Shown here: positions 15,927 through 23,697 of the stretch, piece after piece
Layout of the letters: every line of letters begins with the position of its first letter
Position numbering within the stretch: position 1 is the stretch's first letter
DNA from: JAUVPB01 sp965223695
GTDB taxonomy: Bacteria; Actinomycetota; Thermoleophilia; Gaiellales; Gaiellaceae
DNA: 64,000 nt
Assembly: GCA_965223695.1 (NCBI GenBank)
Contig: CBDCXJ010000044.1
Coordinates: forward strand, 105,936-169,935
Direction of reading: 5' to 3'
Notes under the pieces: model-generated
Told to the model about the DNA's origin: nothing
The model's input: only the letters and a program-made list of their open reading frames with translations
The model's database searches: none
Program-made: the position numbers and the translations under genes

Positions 15927-17231
15927 ATGGCTGTAGCAACCAGCACTGCCCGCCTGTGGTGCCGTGCGGCCGACCCCATCGACATGGTCGTTGCAGGCGC
16001 ACGCGTGGTCGATCCGCTCGAGCGGATCGACGAGACGCTCGACGTCACCATCGAGGAAGGCGTGATCACAGAGCTCGAGCCCGCGCGCTCGTCGCGCTCG
16101 AACCTGCTCCTGACACCGGGATTCGTCGACCCGCATGTGCACCTGCGCGCGCCCGGCCGCGAGGACGAAGAAGATCTCACTAGCGGGTCGAAAGCGGCGG
16201 CGGCCGGTGGCTACTGCGCGATTCTGGCGATGCCCAACACCGACCCCGTCGTTGACTCGGCGGCCGTGCTCGGCGCGCTCGTCGACGAGGCCAAGGCGAA
16301 TGCCGACGTGCCGATCGGCTTCTTCGCGTCGATCAGCCGCCGGCTCGAAGGCGAGGAGCTCACCGACATGGTCGAGCTCGCCGAGTGCGGTGCCGTCGGC
16401 TTCACCGACGACGGACGACCGGTGCGCTCGGCCGGCTTGATGCGCCGCGCTCTGCAGTATTCGGGGGCGGCCAGGCGCGTGCTCTCGCTCCATGAGGAAG
16501 AGCCGAGCCTGACTCGCGGCGGCCATATGCACGAGGGCGCGGTGTCGGCAGAGCTCGGTGTCGGCGGCTGGCCTTCGATCGCCGAGAGCGTGATGGTCGA
16601 ACGCGATGCCGCGCTAGCCCAGTACGAGGGCCGACCCGTTCACTTCATGCATCTCTCTGCGCTCGAGTCGGTCGAGGCGCTGCGTCGCGCGCGCGAGCTC
16701 GGCATCGAGGCCAGCGGCGAGGTCTCGCCCCACCACCTGTGCCTGACCGACGACGCGGTGCGAGGCCTCGACACCAACCTGAAGATGAACCCGCCGCTGA
16801 GAACCGAGACCGATCGTCAGTCCCTGATCGAGGCGCTTCGTGATGGGACGATCGAGGCGATCGCCACCGATCACGCGCCCCACGCGCTACACGAGAAGGA
16901 GCGGCCTTTCGAGGAGGCGCCCTTCGGCGTGACCGGCCTTGAGACTGCCTTCGCCGCGCTCTACACCCGGCTTGTGAAGAGCGGGAAGCTCCCGCTCGAG
17001 CTGGTCATCGAGCGAATGACCTCGGGCCCGGCGCGAATCTTCGGCCTCGCACCACCGCGCATCGCCGTCGGTGAACCGGCGAACCTGGCGTTGATCGACT
17101 TCGAGCAGGAATGGCTTGTCGGCGAGGACGGCTTCCGCTCGCGCTCTGCGAACTCCTGGTTGCTCGGCGAGCGTCTCACGGGGCAAGTCGTGATGACGAT
17201 CGCGGCGGGGCGACTCGCCTACGCGGCATGA
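15927..17231 (+). CDS. pyrC: Dihydroorotase, class I
   Basis: A 434-residue amidohydrolase that closes carbamoyl-aspartate to dihydroorotate. Zinc ligands are in DPHVHLRAPG; AMPNTDP and GFTDDGRPV (Asp where the bridging carboxy-lysine sits in some classes) follow, then VHFMHLS, SPHHL and IATDHAPH. ATG 15927 is chosen because GAGGGAG lies 6 nt upstream; it leaves a 19-residue extension before the usual family start at ATG 15984, which remains a possible alternative. The gene follows pyrB after 34 bases and overlaps pyrK by four bases. The retained metal residues favour an active enzyme over an inactive pseudo-DHOase. Confidence 0.92.
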   Translation: MAVATSTARLWCRAADPIDMVVAGARVVDPLERIDETLDVTIEEGVITELEPARSSRSNLLLTPGFVDPHVHLRAPGREDEEDLTSGSKAAAAGGYCAILAMPNTDPVVDSAAVLGALVDEAKANADVPIGFFASISRRLEGEELTDMVELAECGAVGFTDDGRPVRSAGLMRRALQYSGAARRVLSLHEEEPSLTRGGHMHEGAVSAELGVGGWPSIAESVMVERDAALAQYEGRPVHFMHLSALESVEALRRARELGIEASGEVSPHHLCLTDDAVRGLDTNLKMNPPLRTETDRQSLIEALRDGTIEAIATDHAPHALHEKERPFEEAPFGVTGLETAFAALYTRLVKSGKLPLELVIERMTSGPARIFGLAPPRIAVGEPANLALIDFEQEWLVGEDGFRSRSANSWLLGERLTGQVVMTIAAGRLAYAA

Positions 17232-18010
17232 GCGGCCGCGCGCGCGCGAGTAGCGGCGCTCGCCTCGAGTCTGTCCGTGTTCTCGGCGTCGAGCGGGTCG
17301 GGACGTACAGCCTGCTTCGGGTCGAGCGCAAGGGCATCGACCCGGGCCAGCCCGGCCAGCTCTTCATGCTTCGCGCCGGCTCACTGCTCTTGCCTCGACC
17401 GATGAGCCTCTGTCTCGCCTCGCCGGGTGAGCTCGGCTTCCTGATCGACGTGATCGGGCCGGGCACCGAGGCGCTCGCCGGCCTGTCGCTGGGAGAGACG
17501 CTGCGGCTGTTCGGCCCACTCGGGCACGGGTTTCCGCCTGCGGTCAGCGAGCCCGTGCTGGTCGGCGGCGGGATCGGCATAGCGCCGCTCCCCTATCTGA
17601 GCCAGCGCCTCGGCGGGCCTCCGGCCCTGCTCGGCTTCCGCTCGGCTGCTCACGCAGAGGCTGCCGAGCTCGTGCCGAACGCCGACGTCGTCATCGACCC
17701 CGTGCTCGTGACCGAGCCGCTCGCCGAGCGGCTCGCCGGCCTACCCGAGACGACGCCGCTCGCGTGCGGCCCAGAGCCGATGCTCGCAGCCGTCGCACGG
17801 CTCTCGCCCAGGGCCTGGCTCGCGCACGAGGCTCCGATGGCCTGCGGCTACGGCGCCTGTTACGGCTGCGTGGTCGAGATCGATGGAGAGCTGAAGCGTC
17901 TGTGCGTCGAGGGTCCGACGCTTCTCGCCGAGCGGCTTTGGCCGGCGTCGGTCGGCCCGGCCGAGCCTGCTCATGTCGCGGTCACAGTCGATGTGGAGCT
18001 GGTCGCGTGA
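17228..18010 (+). CDS. pyrK: Dihydroorotate dehydrogenase electron-transfer subunit
   Basis: A 260-residue FAD and [2Fe-2S] protein that passes electrons from type 1B dihydroorotate dehydrogenase to NAD+. The FAD part has LLLPRPMSLC, where a Ser is usual in RPxSi; the NAD part has VGGGIGIAPLPYL. The cluster-binding cysteines are spaced C-x4-C-x2-C-x11-C in MACGYGACYGC to RLC, the PyrK pattern. ATG 17228 overlaps the pyrC stop (ATGA), and its own TGA overlaps the pyrD GTG, so pyrC, pyrK and pyrD are tightly coupled, as expected for a two-subunit enzyme. Confidence 0.92.
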   Translation: MSGRARASSGARLESVRVLGVERVGTYSLLRVERKGIDPGQPGQLFMLRAGSLLLPRPMSLCLASPGELGFLIDVIGPGTEALAGLSLGETLRLFGPLGHGFPPAVSEPVLVGGGIGIAPLPYLSQRLGGPPALLGFRSAAHAEAAELVPNADVVIDPVLVTEPLAERLAGLPETTPLACGPEPMLAAVARLSPRAWLAHEAPMACGYGACYGCVVEIDGELKRLCVEGPTLLAERLWPASVGPAEPAHVAVTVDVELVA

Positions 18011-18936
18011 CCCGGATCCTCAACGCCTCGGGGTGTCTCGACGCACTCGTGGCGCCCGAGGTCGCGAACACGCTCGACATCTTTGTCACGAAGACCGTCA
18101 CCCCTGAGCCGCGCGCCGGCAATGCCCCGGTTCGCATTGCCGAGACCGACGTCGGCATGCTCAACTCGATCGGGTTGGCGAACCCGGGCATCGAGTCCTT
18201 CGTCAGCGATCACCTGCCTACGCTCGAGCGGCTCGAAGTGCCGCTCTGGGTGTCGGTCGGGGGCTTCTGCGCAGCCGACTTCGCACGCTGTTGCACGGCG
18301 CTCGACGGGAAGGCAAGCGTCGAGACGATCGAGCTGAACGTCTCATGCCCGAACGTCACCGTGCCGGCCGACGCGGCCTCCGAGATCGTCGAAGCCGCGC
18401 GGGCCGCGACGACGAAGCCGCTCTACGCGAAGCTCTCGCCCACGCTTCCCGATATCGCCGAGGTCGCCGGTGCGGCGGAGCGAGCTGGAGCCGACGGGCT
18501 CACGCTGACGAACGCGCTTCGCGGCCTCGCCCTCGACCCGAGGACACTGGCGCCGCGTATCGCGACGGCCACGGCCGGGTTCTCGGGTCCCGCGCTGCGA
18601 CCCGTTGCGCTGGCCGCCATCTATTCGTGCGCGGCGGCCACGCGCCTGCCGATCGTTGGCCTGGGCGGTATCGAGACCGGTGAGCACGCGCTGGCCTTTC
18701 ACGCGGCAGGTGCATCAGACATCGCGCTCGGCACGGTTTTGTTTGCCGACCCTCTTGCGCCAGAACGCGTGCGGAGCGAGCTTGCCGCGGCCGCGGAGCG
18801 CCACGGCTTCGCCTCGGCGGCCGACCTTGTCGGGGTCGCTCACGACGATCGTTCGCGCCGTGAGGAAGGGGCGCTGAGCGTCGACGGAGAGCCAGTGCTG
18901 TTGCCCAATAAGGCAACCGTGGCGACCGTCGTGTAA
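18007..18936 (+). CDS. pyrD: Dihydroorotate dehydrogenase, type 1B catalytic subunit
   Basis: A 309-residue FMN protein oxidising dihydroorotate to orotate. The active-site base is the Cys of ELNVSCPN, which marks class 1 (class 2 uses Ser); LNSIGLANPG, KLSPT and IVGLGGIETGEHALAF complete the FMN and substrate sites. The adjacent pyrK assigns it to type 1B, which uses NAD+. GTG 18007 overlaps the pyrK stop; the frame is open upstream within pyrK. A strong promoter for the next operon begins directly after its stop. pyrE and pyrF are not in the window. Confidence 0.94.
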   Translation: MTRILNASGCLDALVAPEVANTLDIFVTKTVTPEPRAGNAPVRIAETDVGMLNSIGLANPGIESFVSDHLPTLERLEVPLWVSVGGFCAADFARCCTALDGKASVETIELNVSCPNVTVPADAASEIVEAARAATTKPLYAKLSPTLPDIAEVAGAAERAGADGLTLTNALRGLALDPRTLAPRIATATAGFSGPALRPVALAAIYSCAAATRLPIVGLGGIETGEHALAFHAAGASDIALGTVLFADPLAPERVRSELAAAAERHGFASAADLVGVAHDDRSRREEGALSVDGEPVLLPNKATVATVV

Positions 18937-18944
18937 CACTCCCC

Positions 18945-18973
18945 TTGAAGGCTCGGTCGCGGTTGCCTACAAT
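18945..18973 (+). promoter_or_regulatory. Sigma-70-type promoter TTGAAG-N17-TACAAT before mihF
   Basis: TTGAAG (18945-18950), a 17-base spacer and TACAAT (18968-18973) make the best full promoter in the window. The ATG of mihF is 10 nt after the -10, so the leader would be a few bases at most. Confidence 0.75.
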
Positions 18974-18983
18974 CCTGCGCGCC

Positions 18984-19313
18984 ATGACGGCGACGAGATC
19001 CCAAACCAAGGCGCCGTCCCGTTCGCTCGATCAGCGTATGGACGCTCTTCGGCGCGCGAACGAGGTTCGCGTTCGGCGTGCGAAGCTCAAGAAGGAGTTG
19101 AAGACGGGCGTCGTCAGCATCGACGAGGTTCTCGACAACCCACCCGAGTACGTCGGCACGGCCAAGGTGTTCGACATCCTGCTCGCCGCGCCCAAGTTCG
19201 GCCGGGTCAAGGCCGCACGCTTCCTCAAGCACTGTCGGATCAGCCAATCGAAGACGGTTGGAGGTCTCTCCGAGCGTCAACGGGCCGAGCTCGTAGGCCT
19301 GCTTCGGCGCTGA
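18984..19313 (+). CDS. mihF: Actinobacterial integration host factor (mIHF)
   Basis: A 109-residue basic protein of the mIHF family, a nucleoid protein of actinobacteria unrelated to enterobacterial IHF. The N-terminal 45 residues are Arg/Lys rich; a helix-two-turn-helix region follows: VFDILLAAPKFGRVKAARFLKHCRI and SQSKTVGGLSERQRAEL, which closely matches the family. It binds and compacts DNA. ATG 18984 is 10 nt after TACAAT; the frame is open to 18945, but that would include the promoter. Its position just before gmk is conserved in actinobacteria. Confidence 0.9.
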   Translation: MTATRSQTKAPSRSLDQRMDALRRANEVRVRRAKLKKELKTGVVSIDEVLDNPPEYVGTAKVFDILLAAPKFGRVKAARFLKHCRISQSKTVGGLSERQRAELVGLLRR

Positions 19314-19915
19314 GCGGCAACCCCGCAGCCCGTAGGGCCCTCGAAGAGCGGGCCGGCAGGCTGTTCGTCGTCACCGGGCCCTCGGGCGCCGGCAAGGGCA
19401 CGTTGATTCGCGAGCTCCTCGCCCGACGACCCGAGCTCGAGGTCGCAGTCTCGGCGACAACCCGGGCCAGACGCGAAGGAGAGACCGATGGCGTCGACTA
19501 CTACTTCCTCGGCGACGCCGCGTTCGACGTCGCCATCGCCGACAACGCGTTTTACGAGCACGTCGAGTACGTGTCCGGACACCGCTACGGCACGCTCGAG
19601 CGCGAGGTCGACCGCATTCTCGATGCGGGAACCAGCTGCGTGCTCGAGCTCGAGACGCAGGGCGCACGCGCGGTCAAGGAGCGGGAGCCCCGGGCGGTGA
19701 CGATCTTTATCGCCTCGCCGTCCTTCGAGGAGCTGACCCGGCGCCTGACGGAGCGCGCGACCGAGAGCGCAGGCGAGATCGATGAGCGACTGGCGCTCGC
19801 CAGGCGCCAGATGGCAGAGGCGTCGCTCTTCGACCACGTCGTCGTCAACGACTCGGTCGTGCGGGCAGCCGCTGAAGTCGTTGCAATCGCGGATCGAGCG
19901 CTGGGCGAGCACTAA
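19310..19915 (+). CDS. gmk: Guanylate kinase with an apparent CTG start
   Basis: Phosphorylates GMP to GDP. The Walker A motif VTGPSGAGKGT and the GMP-binding VSATTRARREGETDGVDYYF are both intact, as are EHVEYVSGHRYGT and LELETQGA. The first ATG, GTG or TTG in frame (TTG 19403) lies after the Walker A lysine and cannot be the start. Upstream in the same frame no ATG, GTG or TTG was found back into the last part of mihF. CTG 19310, which overlaps the mihF TGA as CTGA, gives 201 residues, a normal length. A rare CTG start or an undetected base error are the options. Confidence 0.85.
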   Translation: MSGNPAARRALEERAGRLFVVTGPSGAGKGTLIRELLARRPELEVAVSATTRARREGETDGVDYYFLGDAAFDVAIADNAFYEHVEYVSGHRYGTLEREVDRILDAGTSCVLELETQGARAVKEREPRAVTIFIASPSFEELTRRLTERATESAGEIDERLALARRQMAEASLFDHVVVNDSVVRAAAEVVAIADRALGEH

Positions 19916-19955
19916 CCGTCTAACGGCTCCGCAGAGCCACACGGCGGCCAGCAGC

Positions 19956-19961
19956 TACACT
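19956..19961 (+). promoter_or_regulatory. -10 hexamer TACACT of rpoZ
   Basis: TACACT lies 8 nt before the ATG of rpoZ in the 54-base gap after gmk, again with no Shine-Dalgarno. Confidence 0.45.
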
Positions 19962-19969
19962 CGAAGGCG

Positions 19970-20203
19970 ATGACGAGAGTACGTGTCGACCATGTCGTGG
20001 CCAACGCCGACGACTCGCGCTACGGCGCGGTGATCATGGCGGCCAAACGAGCGCGGCAGCTGAACAACTACCACCACCAGCTCGGCGAGGGAACGTTCGA
20101 CGAGTCTCCGCCGCCGCTCGTCGAGACGCGATCGAAGAACTACCTGACGATCGCGCTCGAAGAGATCGGTAGCGGCAAGATCAAGCTCGTCGGGGACGAC
20201 TAG
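19970..20203 (+). CDS. rpoZ: RNA polymerase omega subunit
   Basis: A 77-residue omega subunit, which helps assemble beta-prime into RNA polymerase. The conserved core is present: SRYGAVIMAAKRARQLN and, in the C-terminal part, KNYLTIALEEIGSGKI. The N-terminus is short. ATG 19970 follows a TACACT hexamer by 8 nt. It lies between gmk and coaBC, the usual order in actinobacteria and many other bacteria. The small size and clear motif leave little doubt. Confidence 0.92.
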   Translation: MTRVRVDHVVANADDSRYGAVIMAAKRARQLNNYHHQLGEGTFDESPPPLVETRSKNYLTIALEEIGSGKIKLVGDD

Positions 20204-20252
20204 CCCCGAGCCGCTCGTCGCTCGGGCGACGACTCAAAGCTGAAAGCACCTG

Positions 20253-21413
20253 ATGGCGCACGTGATCATCGGCGTCACCGGCGGCGTCGCCGCGTACAAG
20301 AGCGGCGAGATCGTCAGGCAGTTCGTCAAGGCCGGTGACGAGGTCACGCCGATCCTGACGAAGGCGGCCGAACGCTTCGTCGGCCGAAGAACTTTCGAGG
20401 CGCTCGCACGTCGCTCCTCGCCCGACGACCTGTACCCGCATCTGGCCGGCGCCGACCTGCTCCTGATCGCGCCGCTCTCTGCCAACACGCTCGCCAAGCT
20501 CGCCTCAGGGCTTGCCGACAACGTGCTCACCCAGCTCGCGCTCGCGTTCCCGGGCCCGATTGTCGTCGCACCCGCAATGAACACACGCATGTGGGATCAC
20601 GCGGCGACACGCGAGAACGTGGAACGACTGCGCCAGCGCGGCGTCACGATCGTTGGGCCCGACGTCGGCGAGCTCGCCGAGGGCGAGGTCGGCGCCGGCA
20701 GGATGTCCGAGCCCGATCAGATCGTCGCCGTCTGTCGTGACCTTCTGGGCGGAGATGGCGAGGGCCCGCTGAGCGGACGCACAGTGGTGGTGACGGCGGG
20801 GGGCACGCGCGAGGCGCTCGATACTGTCCGCTTCCTCGCCAACCGCTCGAGCGGCCGCATGGGCTATGCGGTCGCCGCCGAAGCGGCGCGGCGGGGCGGA
20901 TCCGTCACGCTGATCGCGGCGAATGTCGAGCACGAGCCGCCGCCGGACGTCACGCTTGTACCGGTGGTCAGTGCCGCCGAGCTGGCAACCGAGACCCTGG
21001 CTCGCGCCGATGCCGACGTCGTCGTGATGGCTGCGGCTGTCGCCGACTACCGGCCCGCTTCGCCCGAGCCGAGCAAACGCAAGAAGACCGAGGATGGCTG
21101 GACGCTCGAGCTCGAGCGCACGAAGGATGTCCTGCAGGAGCTCGGCGACACCCGTCGCGACGGTCAGGTGCTCGTGGGCTTCGCGGCTGACGAGGGGGAT
21201 GATGGACTCGCGCACGCGCGCGCGAAGCGCGAGCGCAAGAACGTGAACCTGATCGTCTTCAACGACGTATCACGAGATGACGTGGGATTCGAAGCAGAAG
21301 ACAACGAGCTCGTCTTGATCGGACCCGAGGGCGAAAAGCACGTCAGTAAACGGTCGAAGGAAGCGTGCGCTCAGGCTATCCTCGATGACGTGGCCTGTTT
21401 GCTCCCGGCATGA
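20253..21413 (+). CDS. coaBC: Bifunctional phosphopantothenoylcysteine decarboxylase / phosphopantothenate-cysteine ligase
   Basis: A 386-residue fusion catalysing two steps of coenzyme A synthesis. The N-terminal CoaC flavoprotein (1 to about 175) has GVTGGVAAYKS, the catalytic His in YPHLAGADLL, APLSANTLAKLASGLADN and the substrate clamp PAMNTRMWDH. The C-terminal CoaB part has VTAGGTREALDTVRFLANRSSGRMGYAVA, VVMAAAVADYRP and the K-x-K segment KRKKTEDG. In the flap where E. coli CoaC has ACG with its catalytic Cys, this protein reads AEG (GELAEGEVGAGRM). The stop overlaps the MoxR ATG (ATGA). Confidence 0.92.
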   Translation: MAHVIIGVTGGVAAYKSGEIVRQFVKAGDEVTPILTKAAERFVGRRTFEALARRSSPDDLYPHLAGADLLLIAPLSANTLAKLASGLADNVLTQLALAFPGPIVVAPAMNTRMWDHAATRENVERLRQRGVTIVGPDVGELAEGEVGAGRMSEPDQIVAVCRDLLGGDGEGPLSGRTVVVTAGGTREALDTVRFLANRSSGRMGYAVAAEAARRGGSVTLIAANVEHEPPPDVTLVPVVSAAELATETLARADADVVVMAAAVADYRPASPEPSKRKKTEDGWTLELERTKDVLQELGDTRRDGQVLVGFAADEGDDGLAHARAKRERKNVNLIVFNDVSRDDVGFEAEDNELVLIGPEGEKHVSKRSKEACAQAILDDVACLLPA

Positions 21414-22399
21414 CGGACGAGCTCACTGCTGAGCGACACATGCGCTCGCCCGCCCCCGGGGATCTTGCGGCTGCGCGCGATCTGCTCGACCGCATAGTCG
21501 AGAATCTCGGCCGCGTGATGCATGCCCCGCGCCGGGCGCTGGAGCTCTCGGCGGTCTGTCTTATTGCCGAGGGGCACCTGATCATCGAGGACTATCCGGG
21601 TGTCGGCAAGACGACGCTCGCCAAGGCGCTCGCCCGATCGGTGGGCTGCTCGTTCTCGCGGATCCAGTTCACGCCAGACCTGTTGCCCTCTGACGTCACC
21701 GGCGTGAACGTCTACAGCCAGCAGACGGGCGAGTTCGAGTTCAGGCCCGGTCCGGTCTTCGCCAACCTTGTGCTGATCGACGAGATCAACCGCGCTTCGC
21801 CAAAGACGCAGGCTGCGCTGCTCGAGTGCATGCAGGAGCTGCAGGTCACGGTCGACGGCGTCTCCTACGAGCTGGCGCCGCCGTTCATGGTGATGGCGAC
21901 GCAGAACCCGATCGAGTACGAGGGCACCTACCCGCTCCCAGAGGCAGAGCTCGACCGCTTCGCGTTGCGCGTCTCGATTGGCTATCCCGAGTTCGCCGAC
22001 GAGGCGGAGCTCCTGGTCGAGCAGGCCGAGAGCTCGCCGCTCGACGAGCTCGAGCCCGTCGCGTCGGCCGAAGAGGTGCTGAGCGCCATCGAAGTGGCAC
22101 GGCGGATGTACGTCGAGCCCAGCATGGCCGAGTACGTCACACGGATCATGCGGGCAACGCGCGATGACCGGCGCCTCTTCCTCGGTGCGAGCCCGCGAGC
22201 CGGCATCACGCTGCTGCGCGTCGCCAAGGCGCTGGCGCTGCTCGAGGGCCGCGGGTTCGTTGCCCCAGAAGACGTCAAGAGCATTGCCGGAGCCGTTCTC
22301 GGACACCGGCTCTTGCTCTCGCCCGAGGCGCGCGCGGCGGCGATCGAGCCTGCCGAGCTCGTCGAGGAGATCCTCGCCCGACTCCCGGTTCCGGCCTAG
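21410..22399 (+). CDS. MoxR-family AAA+ ATPase
   Basis: A 329-residue AAA+ ATPase of the MoxR group. Walker A is YPGVGKTTLAKAL, Walker B is LVLIDEINRA, and ATQNPIEYEGTYPLPEAELDRF is the family signature; sensor 2 lies near GASPRAGITLL. MoxR ATPases act as chaperones that activate metal or VWA-domain partners. Here the next two genes encode a DUF58 protein and a transglutaminase-like membrane protein, the common MoxR-DUF58-TgpA unit. ATG 21410 overlaps the coaBC stop, tying the unit to the CoA gene transcriptionally. Confidence 0.92.
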   Translation: MTDELTAERHMRSPAPGDLAAARDLLDRIVENLGRVMHAPRRALELSAVCLIAEGHLIIEDYPGVGKTTLAKALARSVGCSFSRIQFTPDLLPSDVTGVNVYSQQTGEFEFRPGPVFANLVLIDEINRASPKTQAALLECMQELQVTVDGVSYELAPPFMVMATQNPIEYEGTYPLPEAELDRFALRVSIGYPEFADEAELLVEQAESSPLDELEPVASAEEVLSAIEVARRMYVEPSMAEYVTRIMRATRDDRRLFLGASPRAGITLLRVAKALALLEGRGFVAPEDVKSIAGAVLGHRLLLSPEARAAAIEPAELVEEILARLPVPA

Positions 22400-22422
22400 T
22401 CGGAGCCAACCATCCCGCCAAC

Positions 22423-23697
22423 GTGCTGACGGGCAAGGGCCAGCTCACTCTCGCACTGGGCGGTCTCGTCTACCTGATCGCCTGGCTGTTCGGCTCGGAG
22501 CCGCTCTATCCGGTCGGAATCGGCCTGGTCGTTGCGGTGGCGCTCGCGGCGCTGTGGGTGCGCGTCCTCGCGCGTCCCACAGCGGTGAGTCGCCGCTTCG
22601 GTGACGACGCCCGCATCGATGGCGACGACGTCGATGTCCGGGTCGGCGTGCGCTTCGCCCGCGGGCTCCCAGCCGGCTCGGTCAGCGGCAGCGAGCTGGT
22701 CGAGGGGCTCGGCGAGTTCGAGCTCGACTTCGCGCGCGTCAAGGGCGGCTACCTGGCGCGATACCAGATCGAAGACACCCCTCGCGGCCGCTATGGGATC
22801 GACCCGACACGCGTCGTCACTGCCGACCCGTTCGGCTTCGCGATCAGCGAGACAGAGCTGACGCGCGGCAACTCGCTGCTCGTCTACCCGCGGCTGGTCG
22901 AGCTCCAGACGCTGTTCTCGGAGTCGAGCTCGCGGCTTGCCGACGGTCGCCGGCTCCTGCTGCGCCGACAGACCGGCTACGACCTCCACTCGGTTCGCGA
23001 GTACGAACAGGGTGAGTCATTGCGTCGCGTCCATTGGCCGACCTCGGCGCGGCGGGGGAAGCTGATGGTCAAGGAGCTCGAGGACGCGCCGCGCGACGAG
23101 GCGCTCGTCATTCTCGACGCCGAGGAGATCGCGGTACGCGGCACGGGGCGCCACTCGTCCTTCGAGGTCGCCGTGCGTGCCGCGGGCTCGATCGCCCGTG
23201 CGCACGCAGCTCGCGGCCAGCGCGCCGGGCTGTTGGTCAACGATCGGACGCGCGAGTACCAGGCCGTGCAGTCGCTCGAGGGCGACTGGCCACGTGCCCT
23301 CGAGCTCCTCGCCTGCACGAAGCCGACCGGGCGGCACCCTGTCGCGACCCTGCTCGAAGAAGGCGCTGGCCCGGCCGCGAACGCGCTCGACCTGACGATC
23401 GTTACCTCCTCGCTGAGCGCACGCCTCGCCGAGCGGCTGGCGCGTCGCGCGGCCGGCCGGCGTGGCACGGCGGTGGTGCTGATCGAGGCATCGTCGTTCG
23501 ACCCTGCGAGGCGGGGCAAGCGCGAGGCCGAGCTTCCGGTCGACGTCCGCGCGGCGATGCTTCGGCTGGCCCGAGCTGGCGTTCCCGTTGCGGTCATCAG
23601 GAAGGACGATGATCTGCTCGAGCGGCTTCGGGGCGACGAGGGCGTCGAGTTGGTCGAGGAAGCGCTGAGCGACTACCGGGCGGCAGCCGGTGTCTAG
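22423..23697 (+). CDS. DUF58 domain protein
   Basis: A 424-residue protein with two N-terminal TM helices (about 7-45) and the DUF58 signature SVREYEQGESLRRVHWPTSARRGKL at about residues 187-211, followed by a VWA-like C-terminal region (LVILDAEE). DUF58 proteins are usual partners of MoxR ATPases. GTG 22423 begins the first TM segment. The last 8 bases overlap the transglutaminase gene. Function is unknown beyond this association; the membrane anchor suggests an envelope role. Confidence 0.85.
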   Translation: MLTGKGQLTLALGGLVYLIAWLFGSEPLYPVGIGLVVAVALAALWVRVLARPTAVSRRFGDDARIDGDDVDVRVGVRFARGLPAGSVSGSELVEGLGEFELDFARVKGGYLARYQIEDTPRGRYGIDPTRVVTADPFGFAISETELTRGNSLLVYPRLVELQTLFSESSSRLADGRRLLLRRQTGYDLHSVREYEQGESLRRVHWPTSARRGKLMVKELEDAPRDEALVILDAEEIAVRGTGRHSSFEVAVRAAGSIARAHAARGQRAGLLVNDRTREYQAVQSLEGDWPRALELLACTKPTGRHPVATLLEEGAGPAANALDLTIVTSSLSARLAERLARRAAGRRGTAVVLIEASSFDPARRGKREAELPVDVRAAMLRLARAGVPVAVIRKDDDLLERLRGDEGVELVEEALSDYRAAAGV

